Assembly (NCBI GenBank): GCA_015680685.1
Contig: MNCI01006565.1
Span: forward strand, 83,708-135,376
Length of the DNA: 51,669 nucleotides
From: Gnetum montanum
Lineage: Eukaryota > Streptophyta > Gnetopsida > Gnetales > Gnetaceae
Reading direction: 5' to 3'
Under the pieces are notes generated by a model. That model made no database searches. It saw only the letters and a list, made by a program, of their open reading frames with translations, and was not told where the DNA came from. Positions within the stretch are counted from its first letter, which is position 1. Every line of letters starts with the position of its first letter. A program made the translations under genes and the position numbers. Shown here piece after piece: positions 20,336-32,601 of this stretch.

Positions 20336-23300
20336 CTAAGTGTAACTGGAACACATAGGTGTTTCCCATAGCTGCAGGAGATGAACCAATTGATGACTAN
20401 GTTTCCCATAGCTACAGGAGATGAACCAATTGATGACTATCCAGATTGAACTTGGATGCTTGAGATGTGAGTTGAAAATAGGTGAGGTGAAAGATCTGCA
20501 ACATCTCCAACCTAGTAAGTAAACATTTGTTAGAATACTTTGTCTTTTGAAATAGAACATTGCATCTTCGCTTCCAAATATAATATAAAATAGTAGGCCT
20601 AATAACTTTCCACAGAAAATTAAGATTAGTAGAAGTAATGTTCAAGAATCCAAATATGGCATCCTCTTGAGATAGCTTGTATGATGGAAAAGCTTTAGAA
20701 GCCCACTGCCACACATGTTGAGCAAAGGGACATTGCCAAAATACATGGACAAAGTCATCTTGTCCACCACATAGAGGGCAATTGGGATTAGGAATCCCCA
20801 AATATTCTAGATGTTTTCCAATAGGTAGACCATGGTGGAGAAGACACCAAAGGAACTGCTTAATTTTGGGGAGGGTCGAAAGTTTCCAAATAAGTTGGAA
20901 GAGAAAGATCCAAAATGTTTCTGACTCTTGTTTGTGCCCATACTTATTGCAATGTTGAATGACTTCAGATGGGTCATGCATGAAATGAAAGGGGACAGAT
21001 GGCCGATAGGGCAAGAGTTTAACCCCATTAAGCCATTGAAGGCCATGAAAATGGCTTTTCACTGTAACATCCAGATGCTAGTGACCATGGAGAATCTGAA
21101 CTAGGCAATGGTTCATTGTAGCCAACTCCCCATACAAAGTGTTAAACTCGACCCCTAAAATCCAACGACTAGCCAGCCTAAGACAATTCAAGGAAATGAC
21201 ACCCTTTCGATACCACGAGGTAGCCACCTTGGCATTTGTGATAGCAAGGGGAGCTGGTGACAGAGGTAACCACCACGGACACACTTTAGAGAGGATAGTA
21301 GGGTTGATTTTAACGTTAGTCCAGTCTATGTGAGTGTGTACAATTTGCCAGGCCCTCCAAATGCTTTTGAAAACATGAGATCCGGGAAGAATGATAGTGA
21401 GGGGGGAAAGAATCCAATTAACGAAATGGATGTCTTTCCAGAAGGGCTTATTTTTAGGAAAGGCTTGATGAAGCCTTAATTGGAGGAGGGTCCCTATAAT
21501 ATTTGAGGCATCTAAATGTTGTACCAACCACTTAGCAACCAGGGTAATTCCTTGCTTATAGGAGTTCAAAAGGCCTAAGCCACCCTTATTCTTGGGGAGA
21601 GTAACAATAGTCCAAGCGACACGATGAAAGCCTTTTTGAGAGTCCTTGGAGGACCACATAAAGTCACGGAATAACCGTTCTAGCTTCTGGTAGGCAGCTT
21701 GGGAGGGGGCCCAACACGAAGAGTAATACACATGGGTGGACGCGCATATGGACTTACAAACAAGGTATTTACCCGCAAGTGTGAGGGGTTTAGTTTTCCA
21801 TTTGTCGAGTTTCTTTTGAATTCGATGAATAACTTGCTCCCAAAGGATAGATGTTGAGCCTCTAAAGCGGAAAGGGATTCCCAGAATCTTAACGATGTCT
21901 TGATCTTGAAGCTGCTTCCACTTATAGTGGGTCACATGGTTGTAATTGCCCTTAAAGCTATAAACAGAGGATTTATTCCAGTTAATTATGGAACCTGAGA
22001 GTGTGCAATATTGCTCCACCCTTGATAAGAGGCGGTGCAAATTGGTGGCTGTGTTTTGAACTAGAAAAAAGGAGTCATCGGCAAAGTGCATATTGAGAAG
22101 CTGTTGTTGAGAGGAGGAAAGGCTAACCCCAGTGAGAACTTTAGTTTTAATGTCCAGGTTAATTTGATGACAAAGAAAGTCTGATGCAATGATAAAGAGA
22201 TAGGGGGCGAGAGGACAACCTTGGCGCACAGACCTATGTATTGGAAAGGGAGAGGTAATGCCGAAGGTAGTGGCAATTCTTGCAGTAGCATCTGAGAATA
22301 AGCAGTTCACCATATGCAAGAACTTAGGTCCAAAACCAAGTTTGGTCATAGTCTGCAAGATAAAATCCCACTTAATGTTGTCATAAGCCTTGGCATAATC
22401 AAGTTTCACTAGGAGAATATCTTGTCCATCATCCTCAGCCCACTTGAGACCTTCCCACGCCGCGACCACATTGTCTAAAATATATCTACCAGGAACAAAT
22501 CCTGTTTGCTGAGGGGATATGATCTGACCAAGAATTTTTTTCAGCCGTAAGGCAAGGCACTTCGCCCAAATTTTATACACTACATTGAGAAGAGTTATGG
22601 GACGCCAATTGGAGATATCGGTTAGATCCCCAGACTTGGGGAGGAGACGAATTACCCCTTGATTTAGATTGGGCCCAAGGGAACCAGTTAAGAGAGCCTC
22701 GTTAATGACCTGCAAAAGATCCTTGCCCACCAATTCCCAATGATTTTGAAAAAATTCTACAGGAAACCCATCATAACCAGGAGCCTTTCCTCGACTTAAC
22801 TTGGAACAGGCCTCCTGTAGCTCCGCCAGAGTGATATCAGCGTCAAGACTTTGTAGCATAGTGGGATTAATAAGGCGAGGATAATCAGGGGTGGCAGCCT
22901 TGAACGAAGAGATGTCCATTGGGGTAGCTGCAAAAAGGGTTTCGTAGTGGTTCTTAAGAAAAGAGAGGATACTATTGTGGTCAGTAATGGTGGTACCATC
23001 ACATGAGATTTTGTCAATAGCATGCGAAGGGGAAGCAGCATTAAGATATTTAAAAAATTCCTTACAGTGTTCGTCTTGAATATTTAACCAAGTGAGCCGA
23101 CTTTTAGTTAAGGCACTTTGTGCTCGGTACACTTCCCAATGTTGGAAGGCAACGCGTGCTCTAGCTAGCTCCTCGTGAACTAGAGTATTGAAGGGATCTT
23201 GAGCTAGTTTATTAGTGAGATGTTCAATAGTGAGGTGAATTTTGTTGTATTCATGTTTGGCTTGATCAGCCATGATCTTACCATATGAACAAGCAAAGTT

Positions 23301-24199
23301 TCGCACTCGACATGAAGCACGATGCTACCAATTAATCCAACCCACCTGATTTAGGGGCCTAGGTTCAGCATTCCAAAGGTTGGATAGAAGAAGTTGGGCA
23401 GTTGGGGAAGAAAAAAAATTGTTGTGTAGTTTGAAAAGATGAAATTTTTGTTGGTCAGGGCTACCATGAATCTTGATAGATATGGAGATAGGAAGATGGT
23501 CAGATAAGGTGGCATGATGATGAACTGTAGTGGCAGAGAAAGCTTGCCAAAAGGAAAGGGTGGAGAAATAGAACCTATCTAACCTGCTGTAGATGCGAGC
23601 CTTCCCAAGATGGAGATTGCTCCAAGTAAATCTATGGAGGGGAACGCATGTGGAGTTGTCTGCCCCGTCTAAGAGGTAAAATCTTTTCTTAAATGCTGAC
23701 CAAGCCTGATACTCGAGATTGGGCAGTTGAAGAAATGCCCTCCAAGCTTATCTTGAGGAAATTCTACCATATTAAAATCTCCTCCAAATATCCAAGGCAT
23801 TGGGGGGAGAGAAGTTGCAAGTTCATGCCAAAGGAGAGCCCGTTCTGTGGAGTCATTTGGGGCATATATCGAGCAAATGCCAAAAGGGCCATGCCGGTAT
23901 GAGAAGGTGGCCCAGGAAACTCTATGCCCAGAATTAGAACCACTTTGAAGGATTTTAGTTTTCCAGTAGGGTGAGAGGAGAATGGCCGCACCTCCTTTCC
24001 CACTTGCATGGGATGTCGCTAGGAGTGAGGAGTGAGGAAGAAACCAGTGGGTGGAATAGGATAAAAGGTCAAATGAGATCTTAATATCTTGAAGGAGAAT
24101 GAAATCAAAAGCCAAATTAAGACTAGATATAAAGTTGCCTGCTCGCTTCTGTCAAAGCCTATCAGTAAGGCCTCAAACTTTCCAAGAAAGGAGATTCAT
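20336..24199 (-). pseudogene. LINE ORF2: endonuclease and reverse transcriptase
   Basis: ORF2 nicks target DNA and reverse-transcribes the LINE RNA. It starts at the ATG at 24199 (MNLLSW). The endonuclease shows FILLQDIK, IYAPND, IFGGDFNMVEFPQDKLGG and SDHLPI (near 23490). RT spans about 21800-22760 with NWRPITLLNVVYKIWAKCLA, LDYAKAYDNIKWDF, RQGCPLAPYLF and the catalytic FADD. The zinc-binding domain at about 20700-20880 has IKQFLWCLLHHGLPIGKH and CPLCGGQDDFVHVFWQCP. Defects: stops in SWKV*GL and RL*Q, a frameshift near 23720, a stop at about 23325, and TAG at 21078-21080. After collapsing the 39-bp artefact at 20361-20439, the natural end would be TAG at about 20338. Confidence 0.92.
20361..20439. 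repeat. 39-bp direct duplication around a single N
   Basis: 20361-20399 and 20401-20439 are the same sequence apart from one G/A difference, separated by the N at 20400. This looks like two contig ends overlapped but not merged. The variant changes an ORF2 codon between CAG and TAG. Confidence 0.85.
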
Positions 24200-25284
24200 G
24201 GGGAAACAAGGTGTAGTTTGGATGGGAGATCAACGAAAGGTTTGGGAGTCGAAGTATTAGTTTCCTTTGTTCCTGACAGGAGGGCAAAGGAGTTGTTGGT
24301 GGGGATAAGGGCCATGGAAGTATCTAGTGAAGAGGAGTTGGAGGGAGAAGTAGAACGAAAGGAAGCTTTTACTTGTTTCCTTCCACTGGCCACCATGAAC
24401 TCATCCTCCGAGAATGAGTTCTTGACAATGTTTGAAGGGATGACCTGGGTGGAGGTGTGAGTACTTGACTATTATTTCTGTAGCTTGGAGAGGCTAGACT
24501 GATAGGAGGATTTAGGAGTTGTTGGGGGAGGAGATCCGAATTTAAAGGATACTAAGGATGGGTCTACTGGTGGTGTGACTAGGGAACAAGTCTTCTAAGA
24601 TGCTATAGGTTGTTTCTTCCTGGCTAGGATAGGACATGCCGAGATATGATGCTCGGCCCTGTGATAATAACTACACGAGTTTGGAAGGTAAAAATAGTCC
24701 ACGTTTTGGATGAAGAGTTTTCCACTAGAAGCGAGGGTTAATGAGGTCTTCCAAAGGGCTATATCCAGTTCAATACAATAATGGAAAATTTGAGTTCCAT
24801 TGATCGTTGTACAATGATCGGAAATAATAGGGCCCAGGATGCTAACAATCTCCCTCTCAACAGATGAGAAAATGAGTGGAAGATTAGGCAGTTCTACATA
24901 ACAAGGAATTATATTAAAAGCCGGGTCATTGATATTAAAGTCAAAACTCCAGGTGCGTGCGATTAAGGTTGCATTTCTTGTTGGAAATTTTTTTTGAGAG
25001 AGAGCCTTTTCGACCTAGGAAGCATTAGATAATTCTACCAAAATGAAATGATGAGCATAGTAATGAGCATGAGAAACCTGAATGCCATGGGGTTGAAGGA
25101 GGTTATGGATTTGAGTGTTTAAACTTGGGGACCTTGGTAAAAACCCCACAATTTGAAAAAATAGAAAACGAGATGTGAAATATTTAGAAACTGCTTCAAA
25201 AATATCATCTGGTAAAAGAAAATCAATTTGAGGTGAGGTAGATGAACTTCCCTAAGGAAATGCAGAAGTTGATGAATCCATCAT
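24196..25284 (-). pseudogene. LINE ORF1: RNA-binding protein with zinc knuckle
   Basis: The ORF1 product would package LINE RNA. The reading starts at about 25284 (MMDSSTSAF). A DUF4283-like region includes RTWSFDFNINDPAFNIIPCY and VELPNLPLIF, followed by a zinc knuckle CSYYHRAEHHISAC near 24640-24680. In the knuckle the second Cys of CX2CX4HX4C is Tyr, a single G-to-A change. A Ser/Thr/Pro-rich tail contains SEDEFMVASGRK. It ends LHLVSP-TGA at 24196, overlapping the ORF2 ATG as ATGA. About five in-frame stops make it a pseudogene. Confidence 0.85.
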
Positions 25285-25748
25285 TGTGACTTGCCCAAGC
25301 CTGGGCCACGCGCTTTCCTGACACAATTCTGCAACCTTGACTATAGGAAAACCCTCACCACCAGTGTGCATGTCCATCCACCATGGGCAAGGTCTGGGAT
25401 AGCATGGCAGAAAGAAAAAAATGGCCAAGATAAATAGAAATTGCAACAGGGTTAGCTGGTAACGTCAAAGCTACCCTGCTCCCCACCAAACACTAGGCGA
25501 GTGATGGCTATAGCGGCACCACAGGAGGTGGAGCGCAGGAGCGCTCAGCAGCACAGTGGCACCCAACGGAAGAAAAGAGCACCAAAAGTTATTTTTCTGT
25601 CAGCATTTGGACGTGCTGCAAGATGGATGAAAACCAACTTGGCGATGGAGTGGAGCACAGCAAAAGGACATCCAATAGGAAATGCAAAGGAGCGTCAGAG
25701 CATCAATAGCAAGAATGGTCCGATTACCACAAGATTAGTAAGATAATT
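25285..25748 (-). promoter_or_regulatory. LINE 5' UTR
   Basis: The 464 bp between the right target duplication and ORF1 are richer in G+C and CpG than the flanks (GGCCACGCGC near 25306). This is the position of an internal promoter in L1-type elements; no specific motif is proven. Confidence 0.5.
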
Positions 25749-25763
25749 AATTGGCTAAATATG
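25749..25763. repeat. Target site duplication, right copy
   Basis: AATTGGCTAAATATG, identical to 19999-20013. Confidence 0.92.
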
Positions 25764-26040
25764 AGCCTTTCCACCTATTTGTAATACCAATTCCTTTTTA
25801 TGGTTAAGAACATTGATTTCAATAAAAAAGTATCTATAAAAATCAAATGTTGTAGAAATAGATTCCATATGCCTATGAGACCAAAAGACTATTAAATCAA
25901 ATTTATGAAAAATCAATGAAAGATTAAATATATCAATAAAACATAGAAGTTTAGAATATTCTTTAGAATGGACATCCAAATATGGAGTCCAATTACAAAT
26001 GATTATCATTGGATGCTTATGTAGAAACGATCCTATATCT
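25764..26040 (-). pseudogene. Older LINE ORF1 relic, upstream half
   Basis: The minus-strand open frame 25755-26009 has WTPYLDVHSKEYSKLL, FDLIVFWSHRHM and ELVLQIGGKAH. It lies in the same place relative to the zinc knuckle as SLTLASSGKLFIQ of the younger ORF1. It continues at 19998 across the younger LINE, so the two halves were one ORF1 before the insertion. Confidence 0.65.
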
Positions 26041-27239
26041 AGGGCAAATTACACCGTTAAAGCATTACCTAACTTAACAAGTAAAAAAACGAGAATAATA
26101 CTTGGCATGAAGGAGTTTGATATCATGTTTTTTCACCACATCATTTAGTTGTAATGTGAAGCTTCAATTACATGGCAAGTAATCCAAATTTGAAATGACC
26201 ATGTATTATGATGTAATATTAGTAACCAATTACTCATATACATCATTAGGAAGAACAAAATTAAGTATCTTAGTTTGAATGTTTGTTTATGAATAAAAAC
26301 TTAAAAAAAAGAGCTAAATTAATCTTAGAAAAGAGAGTTAACCTAAAAAAGAAAAAGTGGATTAATAGGCCTTCATGTTAGAGAATGTCATTTTAGGCAA
26401 ATATTTTCCCTCTTAACAAGTATAAATAGAGGAGTGGGTCCCCTAATTACATGTCATTTTAGTTAAAAGCTTGAAGAAGAAATTGAAGCTCTCTTTTCCT
26501 CCTTTGTGTGTGAACTCTTTGTGTTCATTATGACTCTCTCACCTTTCTTGCATTCTCTAAATCATGAATCTTACTTAAAGTGAACCCCTCATGGTTCTCA
26601 CACTCCATTTCTCTTAAATAGTTGTCACAATTCAATCTCACAAGTGATTCTCAAAGCCATTTAAGCATTCATGGCAAGTAATGAAGGTGAAGATGATTGA
26701 CAAAAATGGCTAGCTAACAGGTTAGGTGTGTATGGGCACACTTATAGTGTTGAAAAGCTAAGAAAAAAATTAAGGTTTCACTAACTAATGTGATTTACCA
26801 AATGACAACTGATATAATACAGGCAAGGCGGTCATGATAAGTTAACTTTAAGAGTTCTCTCAACAATCCTCATGAATTGAAAGATTTTTCACACATGAAA
26901 CTTCTAATTTAAGTTCCTAAGATTCCTCTCATATTTTTAAAGAGGAATTAAATATTTATATTAATTCTTAAAAGGGAATAATAGAAAATAAATTACAAAA
27001 ATTGAGTAACTACCAACTAAGGAAAATTTTCCAATGTAGATAAGAATTATGAACAATTTTTAAAGAAACATAATACTAATAAAAAAGAACAAAACAAAAA
27101 TATGCACTACCAAAGACATTAGGCCAAGATGACCAAAGAATGACAAGAAATAACTAGAAGATAGAGGTAAAAAAAATATATACAAGTAGGCCCCAGCTGA
27201 AAATAATTAGAACTAGTTATAGTTCTAGGAGTTAATGCT
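26041..27239. other. Intergenic, possible promoter-like site
   Basis: No gene recognised. TATAAATAGAGGAGTGGGTC at 26421 resembles a core promoter and is followed by a C/T-rich stretch to about 26600, as in an LTR R/U5 region. No matching second LTR, primer site or edges were found. Confidence 0.35.
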
Positions 27240-28500
27240 TCTTATTTAGCATGTTGGCTTGAAATTTGATGAAGTCTCTCTGAAATCAGAAGAACTCTCT
27301 GGCCTTTTTTATGAACATCATAGCTTTCTCGAACCATATACGTCAAATCCTAATCTAGTATCTTAAGATTCCTTCTACTCATGTAAGTGGAGGACCTAGT
27401 TATCCTCTATTTACTCTTCATTTTGTGGGGAAAACTCTAAAGCAAAAAAGGAAGAGGTGGCATGAGATTCATCATCACACTAGGTAGGTATGGGATTTGA
27501 AAGTGATTGGGTGAATGTAAGGGTGGGGACTGGGTCAACTATGGCTTGTTGTCCCATTGTGAGGACAAGGAACTAGAGGTAAATGGAGATTCATTTTTTC
27601 ATGCAACTTGAGAAAAGAGATCACTCATCCTTTTGCTAACCCTATGGGAGTAGTCATCATAGTTGTTAAGAAAACCTGCACTTGTGGCTATTTCTCGTGC
27701 TCCTAAGTCTATAAGAATGAAGATTGCAATGAGATTTGAACTTTTAGCAATGTGTTGTTAGTTTGAAGAGGGCATGCTAGACTCATTCATTTATGGTTTC
27801 TAATTTAAGTCTTAGACAAGCTTATTAGTTTGAAGGTTGAAGAGAGTAATTAGCTAATTCTTATTCTATTCTTCCTTATGTAAGCATCAATAGTATATTT
27901 TGACAAAATGACATGGATTTTTGTGAAAAGAACACATAAGCATGTTATATTTTGATTAATTTGAGGCCATAACATCTTGTCTCTCTATAGTTGGTAACAT
28001 TTTATCCTTGCCTTCCACAATGGAAGCAGGATTTTAGTTCAAGAACATAGAAACCTTTGAAGTATCCATATTTATTATAGAATAAGCATTTGGAAGGAAG
28101 ATTCTCATATATAATATGCAACATAAGGGCTTCCAATTTTCTTTTAAATTTCATTTGGGTTAATTCATATTTCTTGAGGAGTGGCATCTAGATGCGAAAG
28201 CTTGTTAAGAGCATTCTTGATAAGGAAGTGGTAACCTTGTCTAGCATAATTAACTTGCTAAATGTCATAGTGATTTGTTCTAGGAAAAACATTTCCCTTA
28301 TCTTCATTAGGAAATTTTGGATTTTGAACCAAGTTAGGATTATTTTGGAGAGCATTAGATTTAATTATGATCCTAGCAAATATCTCATGAGCACAAGTCT
28401 CCGAGATCCAAAGACTTAAGTGTCATTGAACCAAACCTAGTCCTTGTCCTAAGTTAAAATGAAACTCAACCTCAACAAATCCTCATGGAGGGTAGTGAAT
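27240..28500 (-). pseudogene. LINE ORF1-like relic with two zinc knuckles
   Basis: The minus strand shows LPSKCLFYNKYGYFKGFY near 28035-28090. This fits CX2CX4HX4C if three Cys/His positions have become Tyr, all TGT or CAT to TAT changes. SCFHCGRQG follows as a second knuckle start. A Ser/Pro-rich stretch then runs to about 27400 (SPFTSSSLSSQWDN, PPLHSPNHFQIPYLPS). This layout matches plant LINE ORF1 tails. Several stops; family assignment is tentative. Confidence 0.45.
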
Positions 28501-29054
28501 TGTGGTGGAATGCTTTTTCAATTGTGTAAAATCCATTCTTATAGTTTGTCTAATTAGGAATGTGAATTGGTAGAAATGAAATGCCCAAGCAAGTTATTTT
28601 AGAAGAATTATTTTGCACATGTGCAAATGTGGTCACTAACCCTCATTTCAATGATATTAATCTTTACATCAACAATAAAGTCCTTCATGAGATTCATTTG
28701 GGACCCTAAGGAGCTAACCCCTAGAAGAATAAAGAGCCTACTAGTTAGAACACCATCAAGGAAGGAACTTTGAAACAATGAAGCAAACTAACCAAGGAAT
28801 AAATCATCTTCACCTTCATTGAATTGATAAGGTTTTATGTTGTTAGTACTTATATCCTATGTTATATTCCCATTCTCAAATGGTGTCATTCCATAAACCA
28901 AGAGTTATAATTATTTTTAAAAGACCCTTATTAAGCAAATGCTTGGATTTACTCATGTTTATGACTCTAGTTGTTAGGCTTCTTTAGAAACTTTTAAGAT
29001 AAAATTGATCATATTATCTATTAGTTTATTTTGTCAAATAAGTAATATACATAA
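28501..29054. other. No gene recognised
   Basis: AT-rich DNA between two oppositely oriented LINE relics; no motif I can support. Confidence 0.4.
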
Positions 29055-30250
29055 GATTTTTCTAGAGTTACTTGGAATATTTGTACTACTAAAAATAAAG
29101 ATAGAGCACTTGGCTTTATTAATTATTATAACTAGGTTGTTTCTCTCTAAACAATTCAGATTGTAAATTGCATTAATAAAGATGATGTTTGAATGCTTCA
29201 TTTAAGAAATAAACTCATGCAAGAAAAACCTAAAAATGATAGAGTTGGTCTTCTAATAAATTTTTTCATTGTCTTCTTTTTTCTAAAGTTATTTCTATTC
29301 TTAACTTCCCAATTCTTAAACAAATTTGGAAGACTTAAGGTACTGGAATTTCAATCATATTACAATTTTAGAAAACATGATCAAGAACATTAGTACATGG
29401 TGGCTTCCTTTTATTAAAAGAGCTTGGGATACTAATTCATCTATTTTGTGTATTATTTGAAGTAAATTTAGTCACTACAATTTCTTGTTTATGTATACAT
29501 AATAGATGGAATACATTAAAAGAGACTTCTAGCTTTTGTAGTTTGAATAAAAAATGAGAAAAATTATTTTGAAAAATTAATTCCTAATATTAAGAATTTA
29601 TTTATGGAAATTAACCATTTGGATTAGGCTTTTTCAAACATTTTTTAGAAGGATAGAAAATATTCTTTCCCTTTTAACTTCAAAGCTACATATGAGACTA
29701 TTAGTAAAAACTATTTAATTTATAAAAAATTTACTAAGGCCTAAAAAATGCAATTATCACCACACTTTTGAATGAGGAAAATGGAAGATATTTGGAGAGT
29801 TCCTACCTTTCAAAAATTTATAATTTTTTATAGCATCTTTCTTATCAAAGTTTTTTTATTAACATTCTTCTTAAAAATATAAGAATCATTTCATCTCAAT
29901 GTCTTCTTTGTGGAAGTAAAGACTCAATGTTTTTTTAATATGTATCATATTGTACAACATGCTTGGAAATGGACATCAATAATTTATAACAATTTTCAAC
30001 CAAGTATCAATGATATCATTCTTAGCGAGCAACTTGCTTTGTTTACTTTCTTTCTTTGCATTTGAAAGTGTCTTCAGCTACTTATTCTCTATTTTATTTG
30101 TAAGCTTTAGTGTGTAGTTATTATCTATTAATAAGAGAACAACATGAACTTTCTTCAAAAGTGAAATATCAAATTCTCAAATATGTTATCTTTTAGCTAT
30201 AGCTTCTAAAAAAATTAGTGAAAGCTAAACAATTAATTTATTTTCTATAG
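29055..30250 (+). pseudogene. LINE ORF2 relic, internally deleted
   Basis: The plus strand begins with an endonuclease-start-like VTWNICTTKNKDRALGF near 29064. It then jumps to the RT C-terminal region (IKNIS-WWLPF near 29380) and a zinc-binding-like segment near 29780-29990 (WRVPTFQKFI, CLLCGSKDS, then VQHAWKW). RT catalytic motifs are missing, so an internal deletion is likely. Many stops. From about 29114 it is duplicated in inverted orientation at 50380-51669. Confidence 0.65.
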
Positions 30251-30386
30251 TCTTAATTTTTTTTAAAAAAAATTGAAGCTCAAGGATGAGAAGTTTTCAA
30301 TTTCTATTGCTATTTGTTTATTATTTCTAATTGATGGTTTTTTTATAATCTTTAGAAAGAGTTTTGACCTTCTCTCTTCTACTTTT

Positions 30387-30960
30387 AAGATTTTGAAATC
30401 AGAATTCCTCTTTATAGCAAAAGGATGGAAGCCAAAAGTTCAACATTTTCTTCTAATTATTCATTTTAAGTGTTCTTTTAAGAGATACCAATTTTTTTAT
30501 TAGCATTACCTGCAAACTGTGAAAATGCTTTGTACAATCTTAGCTCTCCTTATGTTTTATCATATTGATAATTCAATTGTTTTTTGTATCTACATACTAG
30601 GTTTCTACAATACATGTGACTTTGTAGCACTTTCTCCATCTTGCAATGAAGTAACACAACTTCACATGGACAAGTCACTTCTTTTCTCAGAAGTTAAGTT
30701 TGTAACTGCTTCAACTTGCAAGAAAATTAGTGAAGGGTAACAAGGGGGTTGGCATTTATTTTAGGTGCTTTTGACCACTGCTTAATTGTATAAAATACAA
30801 TTCCATTTTCTTTCTTTTAAATAGAATATCTTTAATCATTATTATGAGAGCATGCCCTTGATAAAATAAATTTTTTCCTTGCATCTTCTTGGCTCAATAA
30901 CTTAGTATCCTATTTTGAAGTTTGATCTTGTAATGGGTTAATGGAAGCAACCATGTGTAT
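30387..30960 (+). pseudogene. Truncated receptor-kinase 3' end (copy 1)
   Basis: Aligns with the last roughly 20 codons and 3' UTR of the receptor kinase (17440-18040). Shared phrases include TTCAACATTTTCTTC versus CTCAACGTTTTCTTC, CATTACCTGCAAACTGT, and TAGTGAAGGGTAACAAGGGG versus TAGTGAAGGGTAGTAGGGG. The stop codon is lost and no kinase domain remains. The putative 3'-UTR intron sequence is retained, so this is a DNA-level copy, not a processed one. It directly follows a LINE relic. Confidence 0.85.
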
Positions 30961-31429
30961 CAATTGAAATGAAGGGTAATGTAATTAATTGACCAAGAAT
31001 TTACCTTGGTTTGACAAGGACTTGAAGCTTAGTTTTAGTTTCTTCAACGTGTGGTTGGTATTGTTTCAATTGTGCTAATATATTATCCTAATTTTTGCTT
31101 CCATAGAATCTATCATTATTGATAGGCCCCAACAATGATAAAAAATCAAAAGGTAATTCTCACAAGCAAATAAGAATAGATGATAATTAAATCCTATCCC
31201 TTTGTAGGGAAGCTTTCCAACGTTTGAGCAAACATGGACAAGAAGATCCTTCAAAATCACTAAAATATTATGGTGGTTGCCATCATTATTGCATATGAAA
31301 AACAAGTCTAAATATTTTGAATCAAAGTTACATGTGAGAAACAAGGTCCAAAAACTGTAAATTAATGGAACATCAAGCAACAATTAGATTCTAAGAGTAC
31401 AAATCACTAATAAAACACTAAAAGTTGCA
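30961..31429. other. No gene recognised
   Basis: It contains a 102-codon minus-strand open frame (31075-31383) with no recognisable domain; composition is like the surrounding AT-rich DNA and I do not call it a gene. Confidence 0.4.
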
Positions 31430-31720
31430 AGATTCTAGTTACTATGGGTAATCCCAATGATAGAAATCTATAGAAAATTATTCACTACAAATAAATAAAA
31501 TCTTAATACTTTAAAAATTCATGACTGATTTTGGTTTAATGGACATTACTCTTACAGATTGTACCTATGATTGGAGTAAGTATCAAATATTCTAATTCTT
31601 ACTAAATTGAAGATTTCATAGGATACATTGAACATTTCACAACATTTTCTAAGATTCATGTTGAAAAATTAATTGTTGGTCTAGATCACTTAGTATTCTA
31701 ACTAGTGAGATAATTTCACT
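31430..31720 (+). pseudogene. LINE endonuclease C-terminal relic
   Basis: The plus strand reads KFMTDFGLMDITLTDCTYDW, then, after a frame change, IEDFIGYIEHFTTFSK and LIVGLDHLVF. This follows the LINE endonuclease order (F-D-GL-D, YTWS, RxDRFL, SDHLPI) with the catalytic SDH changed to LDH. Confidence 0.55.
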
Positions 31721-32458
31721 GGAATGATGGCTAGTCACATAGGTGCAGCATTGATGTCCACATAAGTATATAGTTTATTTGCTTAAGAAAATTACAAAGG
31801 GTTTGCCAAAAATTAAGAGAATGTGTGAAAGTTAACTACTTAATTAAGAAATATTGAGCCTTAAGCTCATTTTCCAAGATGTTATAACAAAAAAAGATGA
31901 TAAATTCACCAATAATCATTTTCTTTATATTTATCAAATATTGTGTATAGAAATAGATACAATTTCAAAAATTCAAATATTAATCTTAATCCNTCATGTC
32001 TTTTCATGAACAATCACGTGACTCTTTTTTAACTACTCTTTACCTTATTTCCATTTTCATTATATGGTTTACTCATATGAGTTAACTTCTTTAGTGTCAT
32101 TTATCTTTGACATGGGTTCTACATGCTATTCTATTTTATATACATGAAATACATTTAATTTATTTAACTTACATGGATTCTTATTAATTTCATTCAACAT
32201 ACAAAATCTTCCAACTTCATTTTTCTATAAATATGAATTAGTATTCCAATACTCTTCAATTTAGATATCATGGATAATTCAACCAAGTAAGAAGTCTATT
32301 TTACATATACATGTCTCAATATTAGAATAAGCCCAACTTCCAATCTTATTCTATCTTCTTTCTTGGATGTTCTTCTAAATTTTAACTTCTCCTTACTTCT
32401 TGGTTAAAGAGATGTCCTAAAGTTAAGGACTCTTAGAATCATAGAAATTCTTCCTTTA
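31721..32458. other. No gene recognised
   Basis: AT-rich with a single N at 31993. TATAAATATGAATTAG near 32226 is TATA-like but isolated. Confidence 0.4.
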
Positions 32459-32601
32459 TGATGAATAATCATTTGTTAAATATATCATTCAATTGTAATA
32501 TTGCATGTGCTACATCGTAAATATTACATCTCATCTATGTTAATGCATCTTAGTTAACTGCTACATTGCATCCGCTATATAATAGCTACATCAACACGTA
32601 T
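32459..32601 (+). mobile_element. 5' LTR of Ty3 copy 3, left piece
   Basis: This is proposed to be the first 143 bp of an LTR starting TGATGAATAATC. The remainder resumes at 40532 after the 7.9-kb insertion. Support: CTACATC-type phrases on both sides of the insertion, and a combined length of 964 bp, like other family LTRs. The exact left edge is uncertain because U3 differs between copies. Confidence 0.5.

Larger units (their letters stand above)
20014..25748 (-). mobile_element. LINE (L1-type), nearly full length
   Basis: A 5.7-kb non-LTR retrotransposon on the minus strand. It has a 5' UTR (25748-25285), ORF1 with a DUF4283-like region and zinc knuckle, ORF2 with endonuclease, RT and C-terminal zinc-binding domain, and a 3' UTR with AATAAA near 20040. 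It is bracketed by a 15-bp target duplication. The 3' end is not poly-A but ends TTTTCGGGCTCCGACACCCC. Defects are modest: about five stops in ORF1, several stops and one frameshift in ORF2. It inserted into an older LINE in the same orientation. It is younger than its neighbours but appears inactive. Confidence 0.92.

Noticed and set aside
26421-26600. Promoter of an unseen gene or LTR
   Set aside because: Only a TATA-like motif; no downstream coding frame, and no paired LTR edge or target duplication found. Kept only as a note in the region entry.
31075-31383. 102-codon minus-strand open frame as a gene
   Set aside because: No recognised domain, no promoter or splice signals, and it lies between LINE and kinase relics in AT-rich DNA.
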